DNA from: Microbispora sp. H13382
GTDB taxonomy: Bacteria; Actinomycetota; Actinomycetes; Streptosporangiales; Streptosporangiaceae
Assembly: GCF_014161445.1 (NCBI RefSeq)
Contig: NZ_JABBXA010000001.1
Location: 62,001-126,000 of the forward strand
Reading direction: 5' to 3'
DNA: 64,000 nt
A program made the position numbers and the translations under genes. A model generated the notes under the pieces. It had not been told where the DNA came from. It did no database searches and worked only from the letters and a program-made list of their open reading frames with translations. Shown piece by piece: positions 17,572-25,097 of the stretch. Positions within the stretch are counted from its first letter, which is position 1; every line of letters begins with the position of its first letter.

Positions 17572-18459
17572 ATGATGACTTCGTCGTCGATTCGCCGCGT
17601 CACGATCATCGGCTGTGGTCTGATCGGCGCCTCTGCCGCGCTCGCGTTGCGCAAGGCGGGCGTCGAGGTCGCGCTGTCCGACCGCGACCCGCACGCGGTG
17701 GCCGTCGCCGAGCGGATGGGCGCGGGCGTCGCACTGACCCCCGGCGCTCCCGCGGCGGACGTGGTGGTCGTCGCCACGCCGCCGTCCACGGTGGCCGCCG
17801 TGCTGCGGGACGCCCAGGCCAGGGGGCTCGGCGCCGTCTACACCGACGTCGCCAGCACCAAGGCCCGCGTCGTCGCCGAGGCCGAGCGGGCGGGCTGCGA
17901 CCTCACCGCGTACGTGCCGGGGCACCCGATGGCCGGCGCGGAGGCGTCGGGCCCCCTGGCCGCCCGGGCGGACCTGTTCGCCGGACGGCCGTGGACGCTC
18001 TGCCCGCTTCCCACGACGCCGCTGCGGCCGGTGCGCGTGGTGGCCGAACTGGTGGCGGCGTGCGGAGCGGAGCACCGGCTGCTGGCGCCGGACGTCCACG
18101 ACCTGGCCGTCGCCGCGAGCTCGCACGCGCCGCACCTGGTCTCGGCGGCGCTGGCGGCGAGGTTCGCCGGCGCGGACGAGACCACGCTCTCCCTGGTGGG
18201 GCCGGGCCTGCGGGACGTCACGCGGGTCGCGGGTGGGGCCCCCGGCCTGTGGTGCGACATCCTCCGGCAGAACGCCGAGCCGGTCGCCGCCGTCCTGGAG
18301 GCGGTGGCGCGGGACCTGGCCGCCGCCGCGGCGGCGCTGCGCGACCCGGAGGGCGGGCAGTTGCTCGCCGACCTGCTCACGAAGGGCAACGACGGCCGCG
18401 CGCGCATCGTCGGCGGGGGCGCGGAGCACACGGCACCGGCCGGCGCCCTCGCGGCCTGA
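17572..18459 (+). CDS. tyrA: Prephenate dehydrogenase
   Basis: TyrA-like NAD(P)-dependent enzyme of 295 aa turning prephenate into 4-hydroxyphenylpyruvate. The dinucleotide motif GCGLIGASAALALRKAG is at the N-terminus. TDVASTKARVV, GHPMAGAEASGP and SHAPHLVSAAL are family landmarks, with the catalytic His among the last two. There is no C-terminal ACT regulatory domain, so it may escape tyrosine feedback. The gene diverges from the 3-hydroxyanthranilate operon and shares its promoter element, which suggests that a tyrosine-derived part and an anthranilate-derived part are made together. AAGGGAGAGG precedes two adjacent ATG codons (17572 and 17575); either may be used. Confidence 0.9.
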   Translation: MMTSSSIRRVTIIGCGLIGASAALALRKAGVEVALSDRDPHAVAVAERMGAGVALTPGAPAADVVVVATPPSTVAAVLRDAQARGLGAVYTDVASTKARVVAEAERAGCDLTAYVPGHPMAGAEASGPLAARADLFAGRPWTLCPLPTTPLRPVRVVAELVAACGAEHRLLAPDVHDLAVAASSHAPHLVSAALAARFAGADETTLSLVGPGLRDVTRVAGGAPGLWCDILRQNAEPVAAVLEAVARDLAAAAAALRDPEGGQLLADLLTKGNDGRARIVGGGAEHTAPAGALAA

Positions 18460-18859
18460 GCCGCGCCCCCGAGACGCCCCCGAGACGCCCCCGAGACGCC
18501 GCCGGCGCCTCGCGGCCTGACCGCGCTTCCTCCGAGAGCCCACCGGCGGCGATCGGTGGCGCCCCCGCCCCTGGACGGAGCCCGGGGCTGCGCAACCAGA
18601 AAGGTGTGCCGCCCGCGGGGCCGGTGCGACAGTCGAGGAGACCCAGCGGCGGCCACCGCACCGCACTGCACTGCACCGCACCGAGCTGCACCCACCGAGC
18701 TGCACCGCACCGAGGCTGCATCGCAGCGCACTGTGCCGCACGGAGCTGCACCGCAGCGCACTGTGCCGCGTCGCGGGCGCGGGCGTTCCGCCCGCCGCCA
18801 TGTGCCGTGAGCTGGGACGCGAGGAGCGGCTTCAGCGCCGACGGCACGAGGAGGAAACG
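18460..18859. repeat. Repeat-rich intergenic region
   Basis: About 400 bp without a plausible gene. It begins with four copies of GAGACGCCCCC-type units (about 18469-18500). Later, about 18655-18780, there are many CACCGCAC and GAGCTGCACCGC units, including two near-identical stretches around 18725 and 18755 that share GCAGCGCACTGTGCCGC. A GAGGAGGAAACG ribosome site ends the region. Promoter position is unclear. Confidence 0.65.
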
Positions 18860-20041
18860 ATGTTGACGACCGGGGTTCCGACACGGGAGGAACTGGTTCG
18901 GCGCGCGTCCGAACTGCTGCCGCTGCTGCGCGGCCACGCGGACTGGGCGGAGGAGAACCGGCGGATCCACGACGAGTCGATCGAGGCCCTGGCCGACGCC
19001 GGCGTCTTCAAGATGCGGGTGCCCGCCCGCTACGGCGGCTACGAGTGCGACACGCGGACCCTCCTCGAAGTGGCGGCCGAGCTCGGGCGGGCCGACGGCT
19101 CCACCGCCTGGACGGCGTCGGTCTACTGGATCCCGACCTGGATGACCTGCCTGTTCCCCGACGAGGTCCAGGACGAGGTGTTCTCGACGCCGGACGTGCG
19201 GGTGTGCGGCACGCTCAGCCCCACCGCCATGGCCGCCCCGGTGGACGGCGGCGTCGTGGTCAACGGCAAGTGGGGGTTCGTCAGCGGCGCCTGGCACAGC
19301 CACTGGCAGGAGATCGTGGCGATCCAGGTCGGCCCCGAGGGCGAGCCCATGCCGATCATGGCGCTGGTGCCGATGTCGGACCTGCAGATCGTGGACGACT
19401 GGCACACCTCCGGCCTGCGGGGCACCGGCAGCGTCACCACGGTCGCCCAGGACGTGTTCATCCCGGCCGAGCGGGTGCTTCCGCTGCCCGCGGTGCTCAT
19501 GGGGCAGTACGCGTCGAAGCTGAACGCCGCCAGCCCCATCTACCGGACGCCGCTGCTGCCGGTCGCCTCCGCGTCCTCGGTCGGCACGGTGATCGGCCTG
19601 GCCCGGGCGGCCAGGGAGGCGTTCTTCGAGCGCCTGCCCAACCGCAAGATCACCTACACGCACTACGAGAGCCAGAGCGAGGCCCCGCTGACCCACCTGC
19701 AGGTGGCGGAGGCGTCGCTCAAGATCGACGAGGCGGAGTTCCACGCCCAGCGCCTGACCGGCCTGGTGGACGGCAAGGGCGTGACGGGCGAGCAGTGGAC
19801 GCTGGAGGAGCGGGCCAGGGCGCGCGCCGACATGGGCGCGGTGTGCCGGCTGGGCAAGGAGGCCGCGGACGTCCTCGCCATGGCCAGCGGCGGTTCCTCC
19901 ATTTACACCCAGGTGCCGATCCAGCGGATCGCCCGTGACATCACCGCGGTGAACCTGCACGCGCTGATGCACCCCAACACCAACACCGAGCTGTACGGCC
20001 GGGTGCTGTGCGGCCAGGAGCCCGGCACCTTCTACATCTAG
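18860..20041 (+). CDS. Acyl-CoA dehydrogenase-like flavin monooxygenase (HsaA/group D type)
   Basis: Protein of 393 aa with the acyl-CoA dehydrogenase fold but with features of two-component flavin monooxygenases. It opens with REELVRRASELLPLLRGHADWAEENRRI, split here between residues 9 and 36. It has a central beta domain with GKWGFVSGAWHSHW, and ends with IQRIARDITAVNLHALM and GTFYI, like HsaA and other aromatic hydroxylases. The conserved catalytic Glu of true dehydrogenases is not apparent. It would use reduced flavin from a partner such as the reductase at 41,720. Candidate substrates are a carrier-bound aryl group or an amino sugar; nitrososynthases of the KijD3 group share the fold. 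GAGGAGGAAACG precedes the ATG. Confidence 0.8.
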   Translation: MLTTGVPTREELVRRASELLPLLRGHADWAEENRRIHDESIEALADAGVFKMRVPARYGGYECDTRTLLEVAAELGRADGSTAWTASVYWIPTWMTCLFPDEVQDEVFSTPDVRVCGTLSPTAMAAPVDGGVVVNGKWGFVSGAWHSHWQEIVAIQVGPEGEPMPIMALVPMSDLQIVDDWHTSGLRGTGSVTTVAQDVFIPAERVLPLPAVLMGQYASKLNAASPIYRTPLLPVASASSVGTVIGLARAAREAFFERLPNRKITYTHYESQSEAPLTHLQVAEASLKIDEAEFHAQRLTGLVDGKGVTGEQWTLEERARARADMGAVCRLGKEAADVLAMASGGSSIYTQVPIQRIARDITAVNLHALMHPNTNTELYGRVLCGQEPGTFYI

Positions 20042-20057
20042 ACCACACCCCCTCCGC

Positions 20058-20101
20058 CGAAACGGTTCCGCGGCCCGACGACGTGCCGCGGAACCGTTTC
20101 G
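20058..20101 (+). terminator. Strong stem-loop after the monooxygenase gene
   Basis: Perfect 17-bp stem (20058-20074 and 20085-20101) with a 10-nt loop, starting 16 bp after the stop codon. The plus-strand transcript should end here. Confidence 0.85.
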
Positions 20102-20166
20102 TATGTGTGCCCGGAGTCCTTCCGGCGTGCCCTGAGGGCGGGCGAAACGCCCGGGCAGACGGAAAA

Positions 20167-20195
20167 GCCGGAGGCGTGCGACACACGCCTCCGGC
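20167..20195 (-). terminator. Intrinsic terminator of the carrier-protein gene
   Basis: A 12-bp perfect stem (20167-20178 and 20184-20195) with a 5-nt loop. Read on the minus strand it is followed by TTTTCC, the layout of a rho-independent terminator. It lies 18 bp past the carrier-protein stop. Confidence 0.85.
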
Positions 20196-20213
20196 CACGA
20201 TGCGCCGGCTCGG

Positions 20214-20489
20214 TCACGCGGCGGGCGAGACCGCCGCCTTCCCCGCGACCATGCGGACCAGCGCGTCGAGGTTCGGGTCCTCCTCGAAGACGTCGCCGAC
20301 GTCGACGCTGACGCCGAGCTCCTCCTCGATGCGGGACACGAGGCGGACCGCGGCGATCGACTCGCCCTCCAGGTCGAAGAAGGTCGCGTCCTCACTTCCG
20401 TCCGGCACGTCGAGCACCTGCTTCCAGATCTCCGCGACCTTGGCCTCGATGACCGGGAGAACAAGCTCGCCGGGGTGATTGCCACTCAT
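20214..20489 (-). CDS. Free-standing acyl/peptidyl carrier protein
   Basis: Carrier protein of 91 aa. The phosphopantetheine serine is in FFDLEGESIAAVRLVSRIEE, matching the LGG(D/H)S(L/I) pattern with Glu-Gly-Glu before Ser. Helix 1 is VIEAKVAEIWKQVLDV, as in NRPS carriers. It is probably loaded by the adenylation enzyme at 1,576 and may present its aminoacyl group to the flavin monooxygenase encoded convergently. The holo form could be made by the PPTase at 55,526. The ATG at 20489 has GGGGAGGAC upstream; the frame extends another 22 codons but without similarity. Confidence 0.88.
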   Translation of the reverse strand: MSGNHPGELVLPVIEAKVAEIWKQVLDVPDGSEDATFFDLEGESIAAVRLVSRIEEELGVSVDVGDVFEEDPNLDALVRMVAGKAAVSPAA

Positions 20490-20600
20490 ACGGTGTCCTC
20501 CCCAAACGTCCACGATGGCGCGCATGGCGTCCTGCTGCCTGCTGGCTGCCCTCACAGCATCGCAACCGCCGGGGGTCGCGGCACCTCCCAGAGTGCGAGG

Positions 20601-23600
20601 TCAGGTCCTGACCACCGGTCCCAGTCCGTCCGAGATCCGCAGCCCGCCGCGGGCGTCGGGCCGGGCCCGCCGCGTACGGGAAAGCCGGTCGCGCACCTGC
20701 CGTCCGGCGCGCGGGTCGATCCGGTCAGCGAGGTCGAGCGTGCGGGTCATGGCGTCGTCGGCCTCGTCGTAGTCGCCCGTGGCGTACAACGCGTCGCTCA
20801 GCATGATCAGGGTCTGCGCTTCGAGCAGCGGCATCTGCATCCCGCGGAACAGGGAGGCCGCTCTGCGTAGATGCACCGCGGCCTGGTCGTTCTCGCCGTT
20901 CGCGACGGCGACCTCGCCGAGCCCCGACATCACGCGGGCCTCCGCGAGCCGGTGCCGCGAGCTGGTCGCGAGCCGCAGGGCCTCGCGCAGCGTCTCGCCG
21001 GCCTCGGCGATCCTGCCCTGGCGCAGCCGGGCGACGCCCAGGCCGTGCAGGGCGAACGCCTCGCCGATGGAGTCGCCGATGTCCCGCACGACCGTCAGCG
21101 ACTCCTCGAAGGCGCCGGCGGACAGGCCGAACTCGCCCGCCTGCAGATGCGCCTGCCCCATCCGGTGCAGCACCTGCGCCGTCACCCTGCGGTCGCCCCC
21201 GGCCTTGCTCCGCGTCAGCGCCTCGGAGAGCAGCGACTTGGCGCTGTCGAGGTCGTCGCAGTCGAGCCGCACCTGGGCGAGGCTGTGCAGGGTGTGCGCG
21301 GCGGAGACGTGGTCGCCCGCGGTGTGGAACACCTGCAGCGCCTTCTCGTAGTTGGCGACCGCCTCCGCGAACCGCCCGTTGATGCGTTCCAGGACCGCGA
21401 TGCTGCGGATCGCCAGGGCGATCCTGAGCTCGTCGCCGACCTCCTCGAACAGCCGCACCGCCGCGTCCAGCTCGCGCCTGGCGTCGTCGAACCGCTGCTC
21501 GCTGAACGACAGTGAGCCGATGGTGTACAGCATCTCGGCCTGGCCGCGCCGGTCCCCGGCCTGCCGCGCCGCCTCCAGCGCGAGCTCGTGGGTCTCCCGC
21601 CAGTCGTCCAGGTAGACCCGCGACTCGAAGAACATCGCGGCGTTCGCGGCGAGCCGCCAGCACAGCTCGACGAAGCCCGCCTGCGCCGCCTGCCGGATGC
21701 CGGAGACCAGCAGGTGACGCTCCCGCTCGAACCACGCCATCGGCTCGGCGACGAGCTGCTCGACGAGCTTTTCCGGCAGCGGCCGGGGGATCACGCTCTC
21801 CATCCGGGCGAGCACGTCGGAGCCGAACTCCCGCGACCTGGCCGCGTCCGTCAGCGACAGCAGCGAGCCGAGCACCCGGGACAACGCGGCCTTCCGCTCC
21901 GCCACCGGCTCCTCCGCGGCCAGGCGCTCGCGCGCGAACACCTTGACGAGGTCGTGGAACCGATACTGGGTGTGCGTCCCCCGGCCGACGGTCACCTCGA
22001 CGAGGTGGGCGTCGGCGAGGTTGTCGAGCAGGTCCTGGGCCTCGATGAACGAGCGGTCGAGCAGGGCCGCGCCGGTCCACACGGAGAATACGTGGGAGTC
22101 GAGGATCGCCAGCCGCCGCAGCAGCCGCCGCGCCTCCTCGCTGATGTTGTCGTAGGTGAGCGAGAGGCTGGCCCGGATGCCCATCTCGCCGTGCATCAGC
22201 TCGTCGAGCCTGCGTGTCTCGTCCCTGAGGCGGTCGACGAGTTGTTCGACGGTCCAGTGCGGGCGCGCCGCCAGCCGCGCGCCGGCGATGCGCAGGGCCA
22301 GGGGCAGATGGCCGCACAGGTCGGCGAGGGCCTCGGCGGAGCTCTGCTCCGACGCCACCCGCCCGCCGCCGGCCACCTGGGCGAGCAGGTCCACCGACTG
22401 GGCCGAGTCGAACAGGTCCACGTCGATGTGCGTGGCCCCGGCCAGCCCCACGAGGCGGCTGCGGCTGGTCACGATGACGGCGGAGGCGGGATTGCCCGGC
22501 AGCAGCGGCAGGACCTGGCTCTCGCTGCCCACGTCGTCCAGCACGATCAGCATCCTGCGGTCCGCGAGCAGCGTCCGGTACGTCTCCGCCCGCTCTTCGA
22601 GGCCGTCGGGGAGCGCGGTGCCGGGCACCCCGAGGGCGCGCAGGAAGCGTTCGAGCACCTGCATGGGGCTGACCGGGCGGGAGACCCCGCCGTGCATGTG
22701 GGCGAAGAGCTGACCGTCGGGGTAGTGGTCGGCGACGCTGTGCGCGGCGTGGACCGCGATGGTCGTCTTGCCGATGCCGGCGCGGCCGGCGATCGCGATG
22801 ATCGGCACGGCGAAGCGAGCCATGCCGTCGGAGACCTGCGTCAGCCGGCGCCGTATCTCGTCGAGGTGCCCGTGCCGGCCGATGAAGTCGGCGATTCCGG
22901 AGGGAAGCATGCCGGGGACCGGGGGAGGGGCGGCGGGCTCGGCCACGGAGATCCGCGCGCTATCCCGCTCCGGCGGCGCGTCGAGGCTCTCGTCCGCGGT
23001 GAGGATGCCGTGTTCGAGCTGCTGCAGCCGCTCGTTGGGCTCGATGCCCAGCTCGTCGATCATCATCCGCCGGGCGTCGCGGTAGACCTGCAGGGCCTCC
23101 GCCTGCCGGCTGGAACGGTACAACGCCGTCATGAACTGGCCGAGCAGCCGTTCGCGGAGCGGGTGCTCCTCCACGAGCCTGCGCAGCTCCGTCACCAGCT
23201 CGTGGTGCCGGCCGAGGTCGAGTTCGAGCTGGACGCAGTCCTCGTTCGCGGCGAGCCTCTCCTCGTCGAGCCAGCTCGCGGCGGCCTGGACCATCCTGCT
23301 CTCGATGCCTTCGAGTGCGGGGCCGCGCCAGAGGGACAGCGCCTCACGGTAGTGCCTGACGGCCTCGTCCACGTCCCGGTTGTCGCGCGCCTGCCGTGCC
23401 TTCAGCACGAGGCTCTCGAAGCGGTGCGCGTCGATCTGCTCGCTGTCGGTCCGCAAGGCGTATCCCTGGGACCGCGTGACGATCATCTGATCGTGGCCGT
23501 GGGCGCCGAACAGGCGCCGCAGGGCGGAGATGCAGATCTGCACCTGGGCCCGCGACGTGGCGGGTGGGTCGTCCCCGTAGATGGCCTCCATGAGACGGCC

Positions 23601-23726
23601 GACGGCGACCGGTCGGTTGGCCTCCAGCAGCAGCACGGCCAGGACTGTGTGCTGTCGCACACCCCCGAGGTCGAGTCGTTGCCCACCCTCCGTGACTTCG
23701 AGGGCTCCTAGCAGGCGAAACTCCAC
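20601..23726 (-). CDS. SARP-family regulator: winged HTH, BTAD, NB-ARC, TPR
   Basis: AfsR-like large SARP of 1,041 aa, expected to be a pathway activator. The N-terminal OmpR-type winged helix (1-95) begins VEFRLLGALEV. The bacterial transcription activation domain is at about 95-245 and ends RDARRMMIDELGIEPNERL. An NB-ARC ATPase follows, with Walker A AGRAGIGKTT (K320), LIVLDDV and VIVTSRSRL. TPR repeats from about 680 to 1,000 have helices such as AHTLHSLAQVRLDCDD. I choose the GTG at 23726: AGGGAG (23733-23738) lies 6 nt away and the product then starts exactly as other SARPs. ATG codons at 23732 and 23756 are alternatives with poor ribosome sites. It may bind the 11-bp-spaced repeats near 24,580 and 7,939. 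Confidence 0.85.
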   Translation of the reverse strand: MEFRLLGALEVTEGGQRLDLGGVRQHTVLAVLLLEANRPVAVGRLMEAIYGDDPPATSRAQVQICISALRRLFGAHGHDQMIVTRSQGYALRTDSEQIDAHRFESLVLKARQARDNRDVDEAVRHYREALSLWRGPALEGIESRMVQAAASWLDEERLAANEDCVQLELDLGRHHELVTELRRLVEEHPLRERLLGQFMTALYRSSRQAEALQVYRDARRMMIDELGIEPNERLQQLEHGILTADESLDAPPERDSARISVAEPAAPPPVPGMLPSGIADFIGRHGHLDEIRRRLTQVSDGMARFAVPIIAIAGRAGIGKTTIAVHAAHSVADHYPDGQLFAHMHGGVSRPVSPMQVLERFLRALGVPGTALPDGLEERAETYRTLLADRRMLIVLDDVGSESQVLPLLPGNPASAVIVTSRSRLVGLAGATHIDVDLFDSAQSVDLLAQVAGGGRVASEQSSAEALADLCGHLPLALRIAGARLAARPHWTVEQLVDRLRDETRRLDELMHGEMGIRASLSLTYDNISEEARRLLRRLAILDSHVFSVWTGAALLDRSFIEAQDLLDNLADAHLVEVTVGRGTHTQYRFHDLVKVFARERLAAEEPVAERKAALSRVLGSLLSLTDAARSREFGSDVLARMESVIPRPLPEKLVEQLVAEPMAWFERERHLLVSGIRQAAQAGFVELCWRLAANAAMFFESRVYLDDWRETHELALEAARQAGDRRGQAEMLYTIGSLSFSEQRFDDARRELDAAVRLFEEVGDELRIALAIRSIAVLERINGRFAEAVANYEKALQVFHTAGDHVSAAHTLHSLAQVRLDCDDLDSAKSLLSEALTRSKAGGDRRVTAQVLHRMGQAHLQAGEFGLSAGAFEESLTVVRDIGDSIGEAFALHGLGVARLRQGRIAEAGETLREALRLATSSRHRLAEARVMSGLGEVAVANGENDQAAVHLRRAASLFRGMQMPLLEAQTLIMLSDALYATGDYDEADDAMTRTLDLADRIDPRAGRQVRDRLSRTRRARPDARGGLRISDGLGPVVRT

Positions 23727-24105
23727 ATGCATCTCCCTCTGAAACTGCTGGACCATTGCACAGTGCGGATTACGGAGCTCGCTCTCCGCGATATGCGCAT
23801 TGCGGCCTCACATAAAGGCTCTCTCTGGGCGATGGCAGTTTACGGAATGTTTGCGATGGAGCCGTGAACACCGGCGGAAACGCTGTCAGGTGCGGTCGCC
23901 GCCGTTCTGACATGTAGTCGCCCGCGCGTCCCCTATTGACATTGTTGTCAGGGATCGTACAGCGCGAAACGGACGGTGGCTAGGCGAATGCGCGGTCCGG
24001 CAGGTGAACTCCGGTGCACGCTCGAATCTGCTAGGACGCCTTACCTGTTGAAAGTCGCTTAGTCAGAAAAGTGGCCGGGTGGCCGGACAATGCCCGGGAA
24101 AAGCG
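23727..24105. promoter_or_regulatory. Upstream region of the SARP gene with TGTCA/TGACA motifs
   Basis: No gene is seen in this interval. TGTCAGG occurs at 23889 and 23951, TGACATG at 23912, and a short dyad TGACATTGTTGTCA at 23937-23957 region. It is AT-richer than average around 23800-23860, where the SARP promoter probably lies on the minus strand. The repeated TGTCA may be operator half-sites; the factor is unknown. Confidence 0.45.
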
Positions 24106-24142
24106 CCGAGCGGCCGGAGACGCCAGGTCTCCGGCCGCTCGG
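24106..24142 (-). terminator. Intrinsic terminator of the small peptide gene
   Basis: A perfect 16-bp stem (24106-24121 and 24127-24142) with loop GCCAG. On the minus strand it follows the peptide stop codon by 8 bp and is followed by CGCTTTTCCC. This separates the peptide from the SARP gene. Confidence 0.85.
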
Positions 24143-24150
24143 GGGGTGAG

Positions 24151-24360
24151 TCAGTCCCAGGGGTTCACGTGGGTGTTGGTGGGGCTCGGCGACGGGATGC
24201 CGGCGGGGCTGTGCGGCTGCACGCTCCGGTGGACGACGGTGCGGGCGTGAGCGTGGGAAGCCGCCGCCACCGAGACCATCGCGCCCGCCGACGCCGCGGC
24301 CGTGAGGGCGATGAAGATGGAGACGGCGAATCGCTTGACGATGCTGCTGCTGCCGGCCAC
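24151..24360 (-). CDS. Small predicted secreted peptide ending NPWD
   Basis: ORF of 69 aa with a clear signal-peptide layout: SSSIVKRF, then a hydrophobic stretch AVSIFIALTAAASAGAMVSV, then AAASHAHA as a possible cleavage region. The remaining 30 or so residues are polar, His/Pro/Ser-rich and end THVNPWD. No cysteines. GTG start at 24360 with GGAGG (24368-24372) 7 nt upstream is a strong initiation signal, and a good terminator follows. No family recognised. It resembles the peptide at 52,797 only in size, N-terminal hydrophobic segment, lack of disulfide pairs and a Trp-containing C-terminal end. It could be a signal, a cell-surface peptide or a resistance accessory. Confidence 0.6.
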   Translation of the reverse strand: MAGSSSIVKRFAVSIFIALTAAASAGAMVSVAAASHAHARTVVHRSVQPHSPAGIPSPSPTNTHVNPWD

Positions 24361-24748
24361 TTGGATACCTCCACCCTGTGCGCGGCGCTCCGTACGCCGA
24401 TCGCTTACGGGACCGACGCTCACACCCCCCGCCATCGAGCCCTTATCGTCGCGCTTCCGGGATGCCATCACCGCAGGTCGAAGGGGTAGTGGGCGGTGGG
24501 ATGCGGGGGGTTGCGCCGCCGGCTGAGGGGTGCGGCCCGGCGGCGGCCCGGGCCCCCGCGGTGACGGGCCATGGCCGGACGATGCCTGGGCGATAGCGGG
24601 GCGATGCCGGGCCGATAACGGGGTGCGCCACTGTGACAGCAACCCGGGCGGCAACCGCACGCAGGCGGCGAAGCCCGGGTCACCACAAGGTCGGAAGACG
24701 AGAGCGTTGAGCCGGGCCGCAGGGGTCCCGGGATTGTGTGGCGGTGAG
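24361..24748. promoter_or_regulatory. Divergent promoter region between the peptide and the transthyretin-like gene
   Basis: This 388-bp stretch is GC-rich and probably non-coding. It contains the ribosome site of the peptide gene at its left end and, near its right end, the four CGAT heptamers described separately. The rest shows no clear feature. Confidence 0.55.
24580..24634 (+). promoter_or_regulatory. SARP-type operator: four heptamers at 11-bp steps
   Basis: CGATGCC, CGATAGC, CGATGCC and CGATAAC begin at 24580, 24591, 24602 and 24613. They are separated by 4-bp G-rich spacers. A -10-like CACTGT is at 24629-24634, 9 bp after the last heptamer, the distance at which SARPs act. The first gene downstream is the transthyretin-like gene at 24749. 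The array is absent before the other operons checked by eye. Confidence 0.65.
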
Positions 24749-25087
24749 ATGGGCATTGCTCTTCAGGCGCTGGACGGCCTCTACGGCCGGCCGGCCGCCG
24801 GTGTCCGGGTGCGGCTTGAACGCAGCGACAACGGCCTCTGGTGTGCCGAGGTCAAGGCGGAGACCGACCACGAGGGACGGGTGGGGGAGTGGCGCGGGCG
24901 CAGGTTCGACCGCGGGCTGCACCGCATCGTCTTCGAGAGTGACTCGTACTTCGTCGGCCTGGGGCTGACCGCCGCCTATCCCGAGGTCTCGATCACGTTC
25001 CGCATGCATGACGAGACCGACTCCTACCAGTTGCAGGTGCTGCTCTCGCCGTACTCCTACTCCGCTTACTTCGGATCGCTCACCTAA
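24749..25087 (+). CDS. Transthyretin-like protein lacking 5-hydroxyisourate hydrolase catalytic residues
   Basis: Protein of 112 aa that aligns end to end with 5-hydroxyisourate hydrolase: LQALDGLYGRPAAGVRVRLE at the start, then TDHEGRVG, YPEVSITF and LLSPYSYSAYFGS at the end. However, the first catalytic His (THVLD in enzymes) is Gln6, the His of YHVPLLLSP is Gln (YQLQVLLSP), and the terminal YRGS is YFGS. Only the Arg of HEGR remains. It is therefore unlikely to hydrolyse 5-hydroxyisourate. It may be a binding or structural protein, or an enzyme with new chemistry. The start ATG has a weak ribosome site (GCGGTGAG adjoining). It is followed after 10 bp by the leuA-like gene and is preceded by the SARP-type repeats. 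Confidence 0.75.
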   Translation: MGIALQALDGLYGRPAAGVRVRLERSDNGLWCAEVKAETDHEGRVGEWRGRRFDRGLHRIVFESDSYFVGLGLTAAYPEVSITFRMHDETDSYQLQVLLSPYSYSAYFGSLT

Positions 25088-25097
25088 GGAGCCGACC

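Noticed and set aside
20517-20545. Possible fifth copy of the shared element upstream of the carrier protein (TGCTGCCTGCTGG)
   Set aside because: The TGGCAGGA box is not found at the needed distance and the spacing does not match; probably a chance GC-rich repeat.
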